NCBI RefSeq assembly: GCF_009184425.1
Contig: NZ_WELG01000001.1
Location: forward strand, 991,870 to 1,055,869
Length of the DNA stretch: 64,000 nt
DNA from: Flagellimonas olearia
Lineage (GTDB): Bacteria; Bacteroidota; Bacteroidia; Flavobacteriales; Flavobacteriaceae
Direction of reading: 5' to 3'
A program made the position numbers and the translations under genes. The number at the start of each line of letters is the position of its first letter. Position 1 is the first letter of the stretch. The notes beneath the pieces are model-generated. The model was not told the origin of the DNA and made no database searches. It worked only from the letters and a program-made list of their open reading frames with translations. Positions 36,197-45,037 of this stretch are shown here, in pieces.

Positions 36197-36529
36197 ATGG
36201 AAAATGTATTGCTTACCATAGTCACCCTTGTATTGCTCTCCATGACAGTAACGGCCCAAACAAAAACGGATTACAGCAAGGAAGGTTATCACGTTGGGTG
36301 TGAACTTGCGGCAACCTACAATGTAACCTTGTACAATGCCACCATTGGCAATTCCAATTTTCCGCAGGAATACTTGGATGCGGTGCGGCTTGGATGGGCC
36401 AATTGTCCAAAACCAACCCAAAAAGGGGCCTTGTCCAAAGAGAGCTACCAAGAACTAATCCATAGATTGGGACTCTATGGTTCACGACTCTACTCCGTTA
36501 TTTTTGTGGGTGGCGGAAAAGAAGAGTAA
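36197..36529 (+). CDS. Small exported protein, unknown family
   Basis: 110 residues from the ATG at 36197, which gives a clear signal peptide ending MTVTAQ. The mature 90 residues contain two Cys that could pair (GCELAA and ANCPKP), and a helical C-terminal part ending VGGGKEE. Divergent from the leucine-rich-repeat gene with 185 bp between starts and followed by a bidirectional terminator. No family recognised. Confidence 0.6.
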   Translation: MENVLLTIVTLVLLSMTVTAQTKTDYSKEGYHVGCELAATYNVTLYNATIGNSNFPQEYLDAVRLGWANCPKPTQKGALSKESYQELIHRLGLYGSRLYSVIFVGGGKEE

Positions 36530-36552
36530 AGGTCATACGACTGATGTTTGCG

Positions 36553-36587
36553 AAAAAAAAACCTGCCAGAAGGCAGGTTTCTTATTT
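36553..36587. terminator. Bidirectional terminator between the small exported protein and the FKBP gene
   Basis: AACCTGCC (36560-36567) pairs with GGCAGGTT (36572-36579) around an AGAA loop. An A9 run precedes it and a T-rich run (TTTCTTATTTT) follows, so it suits both converging genes. Confidence 0.88.
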
Positions 36588-36603
36588 TCAATAAATGAGG
36601 TTG

Positions 36604-37032
36604 TTACAGTATCTCCACCACTTCAAGGTCAAACACCAAGTCTTGGCCGGCCAAGGGATGGTTCCCGTCCAAGATGATGTCATCGGCTTCCACTTTGGCC
36701 ACTCGGAACTGCTGTTGCTGTCCATCGGCATTGGAGCCTACCAAGCCCATACCTACTTCAGGCTTAAGATCTTCGGGCAATTGGGATTTGGATATTTTTT
36801 GAAAAAGCGATTCATTGACCTCTCCATAGGCCTCTTCCTTGGCTATGGTTATGGTTTTCTTTTCATTCACGGCCATATCAATAAGTCCCTTTTCAAACCC
36901 GGGGATAAGCTGACCTTGTCCCAAGGCTACTTCCAAGGGCTCTCTTTGCAACGAGCTGTCAAAAATTTGCCCATTGGTCAGTTTTCCGGTATAATGGACT
37001 TTTACCGTGTCGTTCTCTTTTACTTTACTCAT
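36604..37032 (-). CDS. FKBP-type peptidyl-prolyl isomerase, SlyD-like
   Basis: 142 residues. The FKBP half has VHYTGKLTNGQIFDSS and IPGFEKGLIDM, and the insert-in-flap domain of SlyD lies between EEAYGEV and DDIILDGNHPLAG, matching the family layout. The metal-binding His-rich tail of E. coli SlyD is absent. It isomerises proline bonds and acts as a chaperone in the cytoplasm. The gene is alone; 137 bp separate it from the DUF2911 gene, which reads toward it on the same strand. Confidence 0.9.
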   Translation of the reverse strand: MSKVKENDTVKVHYTGKLTNGQIFDSSLQREPLEVALGQGQLIPGFEKGLIDMAVNEKKTITIAKEEAYGEVNESLFQKISKSQLPEDLKPEVGMGLVGSNADGQQQQFRVAKVEADDIILDGNHPLAGQDLVFDLEVVEIL

Positions 37033-37169
37033 AATTTTGGTTTACAGTTTTATAATCAAAACGTTGCAAATATATGAGGTATAAAATGGTTGAACGAAGA
37101 AGTTGGACGCTGGTTTTCCATAAACCATTTTTAGCAGGCATTCATGGATTGAGCCGTACCCAATCGTAA

Positions 37170-38246
37170 TCATTGCATTTGGTCCAATATCAACCTATTG
37201 GATAGGTACATGTAACGGGCATAGGGTTTGGATCGTTCCCCAGCAAACTCATGGGCCTTGCCAAAATGATGGGTCGCCTTTTCTTGGTTTTTTGCTTTGA
37301 TGTAGTATTCTCCCATGGCCAGGTTGGCAATCCAATTGTTGGGGTCTTTCTGGAGCATTTCGGACAAAATTTCAAAGGTTTTTTCAGGATTGCCCTCCAA
37401 TAGCATAAAACTCAGAGGGTAGTAGTAAAAATAGGGAAAGCCCTCTCCCACTTCCAATGCTTTCTGCTCGTAGGTCTTACTTTCCGGCACCTTTCCTTTT
37501 TGGTTCAAGAGTTCGGATTTCAATATCAAGTTACGGAACTCCTCTCCCAAGGCGATGGATTTTTCGGCATAGTGTAGGGCCGCATCCACATTTTTGGCAT
37601 CTTCGGACAGGGTCAATTGTGCTAATTTGATGTAATCATCAGAAGTTTTTTCTTCCTTGGATGTTAAATCGATTAGCACGTTGGAAGTAACATCCGTGCC
37701 GATGGTGATTCCACATTTTATCGTGGACCATTGTAGCTCCAAGACAGCCTCTTCGGCCTCCCTTGTGGTAAATTCATAGGTGAGCCATTCCCGGTATTCA
37801 CTTGGTTCAGGTGTTGCGGTAACCCGAAGGGCGTCCTCCTTGGGGTCATAACTGAAACTACCCCAGCTTTCATGGTTCTTCGAAAAAATATAGGTCCACT
37901 CCCCTTCCCGCACAAAAATGTGCAATCCATACGTGCCCTTGGCAAGGGGTTTTCCTTGTACCACAACATCATGGGTAAAGCTGATGGTAGTGTTCTCGTT
38001 GGCCCCGGCCCGCCAAGGGTATTCTACCCCATCGACCACAAAATCATAGGGCACAATACCTCCAAAAATCTTGCGCTGCTTTGCAGCCGGACTGTTGTAG
38101 GTCACCGTTACATCGGTCGTGCCAATACGTTGGGTGATACTGGCTCGCTGGCTCACCTTGGTGGCCACCAACATATCTTGGGCCAAGGCCATATGGCAGC
38201 TTATTACTACAAGGTTTAATGTGATTACTAGGGATCGTATCTTCAT
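37170..38246 (-). CDS. Exported DUF2911 protein with TPR-like C-terminus
   Basis: 358 residues with a signal peptide ending near MALAQ. Residues 25-185 are DUF2911, visible by ITQRIGTTDVTVTYNSPAAKQRKIFGG and the later TYGLHIFVREGEWTYIFS. The C-terminal part (from about 205) has helical TPR-like pairs such as AKNVDAALHYAEKSIALGEEF and DPNNWIANLAMGEYYIKAKN. Function of DUF2911 is not established. It is in the same orientation as the next upstream gene at 38274-39374, separated by 27 bp, so the two probably share a transcript. Confidence 0.82.
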   Translation of the reverse strand: MKIRSLVITLNLVVISCHMALAQDMLVATKVSQRASITQRIGTTDVTVTYNSPAAKQRKIFGGIVPYDFVVDGVEYPWRAGANENTTISFTHDVVVQGKPLAKGTYGLHIFVREGEWTYIFSKNHESWGSFSYDPKEDALRVTATPEPSEYREWLTYEFTTREAEEAVLELQWSTIKCGITIGTDVTSNVLIDLTSKEEKTSDDYIKLAQLTLSEDAKNVDAALHYAEKSIALGEEFRNLILKSELLNQKGKVPESKTYEQKALEVGEGFPYFYYYPLSFMLLEGNPEKTFEILSEMLQKDPNNWIANLAMGEYYIKAKNQEKATHHFGKAHEFAGERSKPYARYMYLSNRLILDQMQ

Positions 38247-38273
38247 TTTTTATCGTTTTTTTTTTTTGATGTG

Positions 38274-39374
38274 TTATTGTATTTTCAATCCTTTGGTGTC
38301 CACAAATCTTCCAGTGACCAACCATCCGCCGAAATCCTCTGAAACTGCCAGTAAAAGTGTATTCTTTCCTTTTCTCAAGGGAAGATATACCGCATCGAAG
38401 AGACCGATTGTACCCAAATAGCGATAGTCCCGGGAACGGTATCTATTGTTACCCCTATAAATCGGTTTGCCGTTAAGGATAACCACTGTCCTATCACTGT
38501 AGCCGAACTCAAAGAGTTTGGTCATATCCGATGTTGCATCCAGCTCAATTTTGGCAAATACGGTGTTGCCGGGGACATCATCAAAGCGTTCCACTTTTCG
38601 GGAAATATTGGCGGCCGTACCTTCTTCTACCACAACGGATTCCTTCCAAGTCCTGTCGGTAATGATTTGTTGGGTTTTGGAATGATCATCCAACAGTTGT
38701 TCTTCAAACTTATCGGAGAGTTGCCACTTCGGAACAAGTCCTTCAATGGGTTTTCGGTTCAAGGGCTTAAAATTCTTGAGTTCGTGCTTGGCCCTATCAA
38801 TCTTGATGTTGGCCAGATGCATTCCTTGGGCATTCCCGCCATTCAACGAGATGCCACCCTCCACAGGTTCATGGAACAATTGCCAAGAAAGGTTGGGCTC
38901 CTCCGAATAGTCCAGAAAAACTTGGGCCTTGTCGTCATGTACCACCAATCTCACATGGGTCCAATCATCGTATTTGTACTCGTAGGGAAAGGCATACTTT
39001 TCCCCATAGTACAGCTGCCATGGCGAAATCCCTTTGGTCAAGGGAATGGCTTGGTTGGCATCTGGATTGCCTGCTTGGTGCGGACGAATGTAAAAGTGTT
39101 CGGCATTGGTACCATTCATTCTAAAATAGACCCCCGGAAACGCCTGTACTTCCTTTAAATAGATGTCGTACTCAATGGTTCCGTTCAAAAAACCACCTTC
39201 TTTTAGGGTGATGGAGCCGCCTTGCAGGTAAATGGCCTTTTTACCCTTAAACTCTTCTAAAATATAGGACTCCGCTTCAAAGTTCCAATTGATGGTATCC
39301 AAAGGAATAATGTCTTGGGCCTTCCCCAAAAAACCGCCCAAAAGGGCTATGATGATAACGCTCGCTTTTTTCAT
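38274..39374 (-). CDS. Exported concanavalin-like protein (DUF1080/LamG-like)
   Basis: 366 residues from the ATG at 39374, giving a signal peptide ending LGKAQ; in-frame ATGs further up overlap the divergent gene. Residues 20-195 look like a jelly-roll glycan-binding fold (WNFEAESYILEEFKGKKAIYLQGG, then GVYFRMNGTNAEHFYIRP). The C-terminal 140 residues form another beta domain with a NGKPIYRG segment and end VDTKGLKIQ. It reads away from the membrane-anchored regulator at 39503 across a 128-bp gap, which is likely the target promoter. Confidence 0.75.
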   Translation of the reverse strand: MKKASVIIIALLGGFLGKAQDIIPLDTINWNFEAESYILEEFKGKKAIYLQGGSITLKEGGFLNGTIEYDIYLKEVQAFPGVYFRMNGTNAEHFYIRPHQAGNPDANQAIPLTKGISPWQLYYGEKYAFPYEYKYDDWTHVRLVVHDDKAQVFLDYSEEPNLSWQLFHEPVEGGISLNGGNAQGMHLANIKIDRAKHELKNFKPLNRKPIEGLVPKWQLSDKFEEQLLDDHSKTQQIITDRTWKESVVVEEGTAANISRKVERFDDVPGNTVFAKIELDATSDMTKLFEFGYSDRTVVILNGKPIYRGNNRYRSRDYRYLGTIGLFDAVYLPLRKGKNTLLLAVSEDFGGWLVTGRFVDTKGLKIQ

Positions 39375-39502
39375 GATAAATGATTTATGGCCGAAAGGTC
39401 CCGTATTCCTTTGTTTTTGCGGAAAAAATCCCGTGCAAGTTGATTCATTACGGTTCATGTATCGGATTTTTTCCAACATTTGCAATAGAAGAATGTTCGC
39501 AT

Positions 39503-40753
39503 ATGTATCCGGAGTACCCATTGGTAAAAAAATGTTTATCCCAAATTGAAGAAAGCCTTGGTTGGGGGCCTTCCGAATATTGGCACAACGATGTCTTTTC
39601 TGAACTGAGCGAGAAAATCCAGCATAAGACCCAAGTCCTATTGAGCCCCACTACCCTGAAGCGTGTTTGGGGCAAAGTGAACTACAAAAGCGCCCCAAGT
39701 ATCACTACGTTGAACACCTTGGCCCAGTTTGCGGGTTTTGAAAATTGGAGGGATTTCAAGAACAAGAACAAGGACACCAAAAAGATCTCAGTGCTGAGTA
39801 AGGTGAATTCCAATCTGGGCATTATCATGTTGGCCGCTTCGGTAATGGCGGTGGTCTTTATCTCTTTCTATTCTTTAAAAGGCTCCCAGCCTGATAGGGA
39901 ACTCAACACTTCCAGTGTATATTTCAACAGTAGGCCTCTCGCCAAAGGCCTTCCCAACTCGGTGGTCTTTGATTTGGATATCGATTCCATCCAATCGGAT
40001 AGTATCTACATTCAACAGTTTTGGGACCCCACCAAAACCATTACTTTGGAAATGGGACAGAAACAAGCCACCGGGCAATATTATTATCCCGGCTATTTCA
40101 GGGCCAAGTTGGTGGTGGATGGCAAAGCCATTAAGCAGCACGACCTATTCATCAAATCCGAAGGATGGTTGGGCACTGTGGATTACGAACCCATTCCCAA
40201 GTATGTAGATGAAAAGGATATCCTACAAGGTAAATTGGCCTTTCCACCTTCCCTATTGGAAGAAATAAAGACCAGTGACCAACCCATTTCATCAACCTTC
40301 CATTTGGTGGATGATTTTGGTGCCGTTTCCGGGGACAATTTTAGGCTCACCACTAGTTTGAAAAACAGTTATCACGAAAAATGGGCCGTCTGCCAAAAAA
40401 CCCAGATCATTATTTTGGGTACCAAGAGCAGTATGGTGATCAGCACCTCCATTCCTGGCTGTGTCTCAGAAATTGGGGCGATGATGAGCGATGTCTACCT
40501 CAGCGGCAAAAAGCACGACCTGTCCAGACTTGGTATGGATCTATCAGAATTCAAGAATCTTACCCTCGAGGTACAAGAAAAAGAGTTGACCGTTTTCCTC
40601 GAAAACCAACCCGTTTTTTCCGGAAGCTACAACGAATCCATGGGGGATATCGCTGGTATGCGATTTCTGTTTTTAGGCACTGGCGAAGTGGCCAAAGTAC
40701 ATCTGCAGGACCTGGTCACCAACGAAGTAATCATTGATGAGGAATTCAATTGA
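39503..40753 (+). CDS. Membrane-anchored predicted transcription factor
   Basis: 416 residues from the ATG at 39503. The N-terminal 90 residues are basic and helical, with a helix-turn-helix-like pattern (VLLSPTTLKRVWGKVNYKSAPSITTLNTLAQFAG) seen in flavobacterial regulators. A transmembrane helix follows at about 108-127 (NLGIIMLAASVMAVVFISFY). The large outer part is beta-rich and resembles a jelly-roll. The layout is that of a one-component membrane regulator (ToxR/CadC style, by analogy). It is divergent from the concanavalin-like gene that it may control. Confidence 0.68.
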   Translation: MYPEYPLVKKCLSQIEESLGWGPSEYWHNDVFSELSEKIQHKTQVLLSPTTLKRVWGKVNYKSAPSITTLNTLAQFAGFENWRDFKNKNKDTKKISVLSKVNSNLGIIMLAASVMAVVFISFYSLKGSQPDRELNTSSVYFNSRPLAKGLPNSVVFDLDIDSIQSDSIYIQQFWDPTKTITLEMGQKQATGQYYYPGYFRAKLVVDGKAIKQHDLFIKSEGWLGTVDYEPIPKYVDEKDILQGKLAFPPSLLEEIKTSDQPISSTFHLVDDFGAVSGDNFRLTTSLKNSYHEKWAVCQKTQIIILGTKSSMVISTSIPGCVSEIGAMMSDVYLSGKKHDLSRLGMDLSEFKNLTLEVQEKELTVFLENQPVFSGSYNESMGDIAGMRFLFLGTGEVAKVHLQDLVTNEVIIDEEFN

Positions 40754-40770
40754 AACTTTTTTCAAAAAAT

Positions 40771-41400
40771 CTACCGCTCATTATATCCCTTCCCGTCCAA
40801 AATTTTGGGAAAACTCTTTTCAATTCTTGAGATGCGGGTCTTGGCCTGTTTGGGTTGGGAAAAATAGAGCATATAACCCCGTTGTCGCCCTGGGGTGAGG
40901 GCTTCAAAAGCAGTTCTGAATTCGGTATCCGTGTCCAGTTTGGTTTGAAGCTCTTCAGGTGCATCAAATTCTGAGGTCTTTTTCAACTTTACCTGCAGTC
41001 CAGCCTTTTCCACTTCAATGGCCTCAAAGACATAATTCCGCAAAACATCCCACTTCTCGATGATCTGCTGAACTTGGGTAAATCGCACAAACCGTACAGA
41101 TTGTGAATTCTCGCCAGGCATTTCCAAAATACCCTCCTTTTCACTTAACAAAACTCCCTTAAGAAAGCTCAGTGTGCAGTTGTTTTTAAAGGCGGCGATC
41201 ATTACCACGTTCTTACCATTAAATGTATAACAAGGTGAACCCCACTTTCGTTCTTCGGTAAGACCGCATTCCAATAAAAGTCTTCTCAATGCCTTAATCT
41301 CCTCCTGCCAACTTTGAACCTTACAATCTGGAGTGCCCACCAAGTCGCAACGTCCGCAGCCTTCGGCCAAATATTCATCTACTTTCGGATTAGTGTTCAT
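40771..41400 (-). CDS. YdeI/OmpD-associated (OmdA) family protein with DUF1801-like domain
   Basis: 209 residues. The N-terminal part (ALRRLLLECGLTEERKWGSPCYTFNGKNVVMIAAF) is DUF1801-like and the C-terminal part (AFEALTPGRQRGYMLYFSQPKQAKTRISRIEKS) is the OmdA/YdeI helix-turn region. Early Cys residues (GCGRCDLVG, DCKV) are an extra feature. Function of the family is unclear. It overlaps the DoxX gene by 4 bp (ATGA) and ends the four-gene operon led by an ArsR repressor. Confidence 0.82.
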   Translation of the reverse strand: MNTNPKVDEYLAEGCGRCDLVGTPDCKVQSWQEEIKALRRLLLECGLTEERKWGSPCYTFNGKNVVMIAAFKNNCTLSFLKGVLLSEKEGILEMPGENSQSVRFVRFTQVQQIIEKWDVLRNYVFEAIEVEKAGLQVKLKKTSEFDAPEELQTKLDTDTEFRTAFEALTPGRQRGYMLYFSQPKQAKTRISRIEKSFPKILDGKGYNER

Positions 41401-41804
41401 TTTGAATTGATTGGGGTGAGTTTTCTATTGTTTGGCCTAAAATACCAAGAAATTCCGGTCAATGCCAAAAGTAATGCAGGTCCAAAAAGGTTCGTCAACC
41501 CATCATTGATGGCCAGATGGGAAATAATGGCGCCTGTCATGGTAAAGAAGAATCCAGCATAGGCCCACTCTTTCAACAATGGGGATTTGGGGACTAAAAC
41601 AACAACCACTCCCAGAAGCTTCCAGATACCGATGAGGGTTAGAAAATAAATGGGATACCCCAGTTGCTTCATCATTTGCACCTCCTCCTCCATGTGCGTC
41701 AATTGCACAATTCCTGTAGAGGCCATTCCCAAGGCAAGCCAGAGTGTGGCCACCCAATAGGTGATTTTGCCCGCCTTGCTTGCAGAAAGATCTTGTTTTG
41801 TCAT
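41397..41804 (-). CDS. DoxX family membrane protein
   Basis: 135 residues with four hydrophobic segments and the DoxX-type stretch LGMASTGIVQLTHMEE near the first helix. DoxX-like proteins are small quinone- or redox-linked membrane proteins, but the exact role is not fixed. It lies between the SRPBCC gene (11 bp) and the YdeI-like gene (4-bp overlap) in the ArsR-led operon, a common grouping in Bacteroidota. Confidence 0.85.
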   Translation of the reverse strand: MTKQDLSASKAGKITYWVATLWLALGMASTGIVQLTHMEEEVQMMKQLGYPIYFLTLIGIWKLLGVVVVLVPKSPLLKEWAYAGFFFTMTGAIISHLAINDGLTNLFGPALLLALTGISWYFRPNNRKLTPINSK

Positions 41805-41815
41805 GTGGTTTGATT

Positions 41816-42286
41816 TTATTGGTTATGTAGTTTTTGAACAGCTTCTTGCAGGCGATCGTGGGCCATACTGATACCCTGTGCAAAAGGCAGTTGTAGCATG
41901 CGGTCCCTATCCGCTACAGATTTGAACACCATTTGCATCCGGAGTTGGCTTTTTCCTTCGGAAATGGAAGCAAATTCCAAAAACTCGAGTTGCACCGGAA
42001 AACCGGAATTTTCCATTTCAAAGGTTCGGGTGATTTTCACTTCGGGCACAAATTCATGGATGGTACCGTTGAACCGATGTTTGTTGCCCTTCGGGTCCGT
42101 GGTCTCAAATTGATAGCTGCCGTGCGGATGGTTTTCCAGTTTCAACACCTTGGTCCCCATCCATTGTTCCACTATCTCGGGTTCCATATACGCCTTAAAC
42201 AATACGTCCAACGGCAAATCAAATTCTCGGGTAATGAAAATTTCCTGTTTGCCATCTTCGGCATGTACTTGGGTCTTTCGCTCCAT
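41816..42286 (-). CDS. SRPBCC / AHSA1-like protein, paralogue 2
   Basis: 156 residues with the same helix-grip pattern as paralogue 1: IFITREFDLPLDVLFKAYMEPEIVEQWM at the start and a long closing helix with DRLQEAVQKL. It contains an extra acidic N-terminal lead. Ligand unknown. It starts 5 bp after the ArsR gene and belongs to the same transcript. Confidence 0.85.
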   Translation of the reverse strand: MERKTQVHAEDGKQEIFITREFDLPLDVLFKAYMEPEIVEQWMGTKVLKLENHPHGSYQFETTDPKGNKHRFNGTIHEFVPEVKITRTFEMENSGFPVQLEFLEFASISEGKSQLRMQMVFKSVADRDRMLQLPFAQGISMAHDRLQEAVQKLHNQ

Positions 42287-42291
42287 ATGAT

Positions 42292-42612
42292 CTAAAATTT
42301 CCTTTGATTCTTCATGATGGCTTCCAGTTTATTGAACCTATCATCCCATAATTCCCGGAATGGCTCAATAAAATCCGCTATCGTTTTGAGTTTGCTGGGA
42401 TTAAAGTGATAATAGATTTCTCTCCCCTGTTGGTCTTGACGCAACAGTTCACATTCAGTCAAAATTTGAATGTGCTTTGAAATCGTCTGTCGAGACGAAT
42501 CAAAATTTCCAGCTATGGCCCCGGGCGTCATGGCATTGGCGGCCACCAAGGCAATGATGGCCCTTCGAGTGGGGTCCGCTATTGCCTGAAATACATCTCT
42601 TCTTAATTCCAT
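42292..42612 (-). CDS. ArsR family repressor, paralogue 2
   Basis: 106 residues from the ATG at 42612; a start at 42633 is possible but would lie inside the operator. It has [13 protein letters not shown] and the recognition helix [13 protein letters not shown], with no metal-binding Cys pair. It is the first gene of the ArsR-SRPBCC-DoxX-YdeI operon. Two GCAGT-N6-ACTGC-type palindromes overlap its own promoter, so it is very likely autoregulated. Confidence 0.88.
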   Translation of the reverse strand: MELRRDVFQAIADPTRRAIIALVAANAMTPGAIAGNFDSSRQTISKHIQILTECELLRQDQQGREIYYHFNPSKLKTIADFIEPFRELWDDRFNKLEAIMKNQRKF

Positions 42613-42615
42613 TAC

Positions 42616-42662
42616 GCAGCTATTTGACTGCAAATATAAATGCAGTTATTTGACTGCGCAAA
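42616..42662 (-). promoter_or_regulatory. ArsR-operon promoter with twin operators
   Basis: On the minus strand a -33 TTTG (42659-42662) and a perfect -7 TATATTTG (42631-42638) are 20 bp apart. A 16-bp palindrome GCAGTTATTTGACTGC (42642-42657, plus-strand reading) fills the spacer, and a second copy differing by one base, GCAGCTATTTGACTGC (42616-42631), begins right after the -7 box. Binding of the repressor to either would block RNA polymerase. The start codon follows within 4 bp, so the leader is very short. Confidence 0.75.
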
Positions 42663-42774
42663 TTTTTGGTAGAATTTTATTCACTGTGATTTATCATGTA
42701 AATCAGCTTATTCATACCCAATTTGTTTTTTAAGAACTTACAAATCAGTTACATTTAAAGACTAATTCAAGAAA

Positions 42775-44967
42775 ATGAAAAAAACAGTATTATCACTATT
42801 GGCTTTGGCGAGTACCTTGTGTGTCTCGGCTCAAGAGACCATCCTTGGGTTCAGCAAGGCCGCTTCAGAACAGGAGCTGCAATTGGAAAATCAATTCGAA
42901 AAAGAGCTCTCCACAGCCAATCTGGACGAATGGATGCAGCGTTTGGCTGCCGAACCCCACTGGGTGGGCACCGAATATGGCGAAAAGAACGTAAAATGGA
43001 TGGAAAAGCAGTTCAAATCCTGGGGCTTTGATACCCGGGTGGACACCTACCATGTGCTCTTTCCCTATCCCAAGGTCCGTGTATTGGAGCTCACCGCCCC
43101 CACCAAATATACCGCCAAGCTCAAGGCCGTTCCCGTTGAGGGCGACCCTTACACCCATCAAGAAAATCTGTTGCCCAGTTACAATGCCTATTCCACCGAT
43201 GGCGATGTGGAGGCCGAACTGGTCTTTGTCAACTACGGTATTCCCAGCGATTATGAGGAACTGGAAAAACTAGGCATCGATGTCAAAGGAAAGATTGTCA
43301 TTGCCAAATATTATGGTTCCTGGCGAGGCATCAAACCCAAATTGGCTGCCGAAAAAGGGGCCATTGGGTGCATCATCTATTCGGACCCGGAAGATGATGG
43401 ATATGGCAGGGGTGACGTATATCCCAAAGGGGCCTTTAAGAACAAAACCGGGGTACAGCGCGGCTCCGTGATGGACATGCCTCTTTATCCTGGTGATGTG
43501 CTGACCCCTGGTTATGCCGCGACCAAGGATGCCAAAAGATTAAAGCGCGAAGATGCGCCCACCATTACCAAAATTCCGGTATTGCCCATTTCCTACGAGG
43601 ATGCCCAACCGCTGCTGGAAGCCCTACAAGGTCCTGTGGCTCCCGCTTCTTGGAGAGGTGGCCTGCCCATCACCTATCATATTGGACCTGGTCCGGCCAA
43701 GGTGCATTTGAAATTGGAGTTCGATTGGCAACTGAAACCCGCCCATAATGTAATCGCCACCCTAAAGGGTGCGGAACTGCCCGACCAATGGGTCATCCGT
43801 GGAAACCATCACGATGCCTGGGTACATGGCGCCAGTGACCCTATCAGTGGATTGGTGGCCTTGATGGAGGAAGCCCGTGTTGTGGGCAAACTTGCCAAAC
43901 AGGGCAAAAAACCCAAACGTACCTTGGTATACTGTGCCTGGGATGCCGAGGAAACCGGACTCATCGGCTCCACGGAATGGGTGGAGGACCATAAGGACGA
44001 ATTGCAACAGAAAACCGTGGCCTACGTCAATACGGATGGCAATGGCCGTGGATTCTTGGGCGCTGGAGGTTCCCACTCCCTGCAGGCCATGGTCTCCCAA
44101 GTGGCCCATGCCGTGACCGACCCACAAAAAGGGGTCTCCATTGCGGAACGAAGTGCCGCCCGTAACGTGGTAAACGGTGGGGACGATGCCTTTAAGCTCT
44201 ATGCATTGGGTTCTGGTTCGGATTATACCCCCTTTATCCAACATGCGGGGATTCCTTCGTTGAACCTTGGGTTTGGCGGCGAAAACTCCGGTGGAGAATA
44301 CCACACCATTTACGATACCTATAGCCACTACACCCGCTTTAAGGACCCTGGCTTCCATTATGGTGCCGCTTTGGCCAATACGGCCGGACGGATTGTGCTT
44401 CGCTTGGCCAATGCCGAAGTACTGCCATTTGAGCTACAACAATGGCACAGCACCATTGACGGTTATTTGGGCGAAGTGATGAAGACCTTGGAAACCATGC
44501 GCTCCGATGTGGAAAAGCACAACGCCAAGGTGGCCAAAAATCAATACGGACTGGCCAACGATCCTAAAAAACCCGTAAAAGCTGCCGAGAAGGAGGGCGA
44601 GGTCCCCTATTTGGACTTCTCTCCGTTGCAAAATGTTTTGGCGGATTTAAAAAATGATATCGACACCTTTTCCAAAGTGGACAAGACCCAACTCTCCAAT
44701 GCCAAAAAGGCGGAGCTCAACCAAGCGTTGATGAAAATGGAGCAGGCTTTGACCTCAGAAAAGGGACTGCCCCGAAGGGATTGGTTCAAACACCAGATCT
44801 ACGCACCCGGATTTTATACCGGATACGGGGTGAAAACGCTTCCAGGTGTGCGCGAGGCCATCGAGCAAAAAGAATGGAAAGAGGCCCAGGAGCAGATTGC
44901 GTCCTTGGCCAACACGCTCAAGAACTTCGATGCCCATGTACAAAAACTAAATGCCATTGTGCAATAG
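42775..44967 (+). CDS. Exported M28 zinc peptidase, glutamate carboxypeptidase II-like
   Basis: 730 residues with a signal peptide ending VSAQ. It has the full GCPII layout: a PA domain inserted at about 130-290, the M28 catalytic domain, and a C-terminal helical dimerisation domain. Two-zinc ligands line up with GCPII spacing: H345, D355, E393, D421 and a later His in GGEYHTIYDT; E392 is the general base. It removes C-terminal residues from peptides in the periplasm or outside. The gene stands alone and ends at a strong terminator. Confidence 0.92.
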   Translation: MKKTVLSLLALASTLCVSAQETILGFSKAASEQELQLENQFEKELSTANLDEWMQRLAAEPHWVGTEYGEKNVKWMEKQFKSWGFDTRVDTYHVLFPYPKVRVLELTAPTKYTAKLKAVPVEGDPYTHQENLLPSYNAYSTDGDVEAELVFVNYGIPSDYEELEKLGIDVKGKIVIAKYYGSWRGIKPKLAAEKGAIGCIIYSDPEDDGYGRGDVYPKGAFKNKTGVQRGSVMDMPLYPGDVLTPGYAATKDAKRLKREDAPTITKIPVLPISYEDAQPLLEALQGPVAPASWRGGLPITYHIGPGPAKVHLKLEFDWQLKPAHNVIATLKGAELPDQWVIRGNHHDAWVHGASDPISGLVALMEEARVVGKLAKQGKKPKRTLVYCAWDAEETGLIGSTEWVEDHKDELQQKTVAYVNTDGNGRGFLGAGGSHSLQAMVSQVAHAVTDPQKGVSIAERSAARNVVNGGDDAFKLYALGSGSDYTPFIQHAGIPSLNLGFGGENSGGEYHTIYDTYSHYTRFKDPGFHYGAALANTAGRIVLRLANAEVLPFELQQWHSTIDGYLGEVMKTLETMRSDVEKHNAKVAKNQYGLANDPKKPVKAAEKEGEVPYLDFSPLQNVLADLKNDIDTFSKVDKTQLSNAKKAELNQALMKMEQALTSEKGLPRRDWFKHQIYAPGFYTGYGVKTLPGVREAIEQKEWKEAQEQIASLANTLKNFDAHVQKLNAIVQ

Positions 44968-44989
44968 TTTTTCAGACACCAGAAAATGA

Positions 44990-45016
44990 AAAGGGAGGCC
45001 ATGGCCTCCCTTTTTT
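44990..45016. terminator. Bidirectional terminator after the M28 gene
   Basis: GGGAGGCC (44993-45000) pairs with GGCCTCCC (45003-45010) across AT and is followed by T6; an A-containing run precedes it. It lies between the M28 gene and the converging AraC-type gene. Confidence 0.9.
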
Positions 45017-45037
45017 ATGCTTTAAAACGACGACCTA

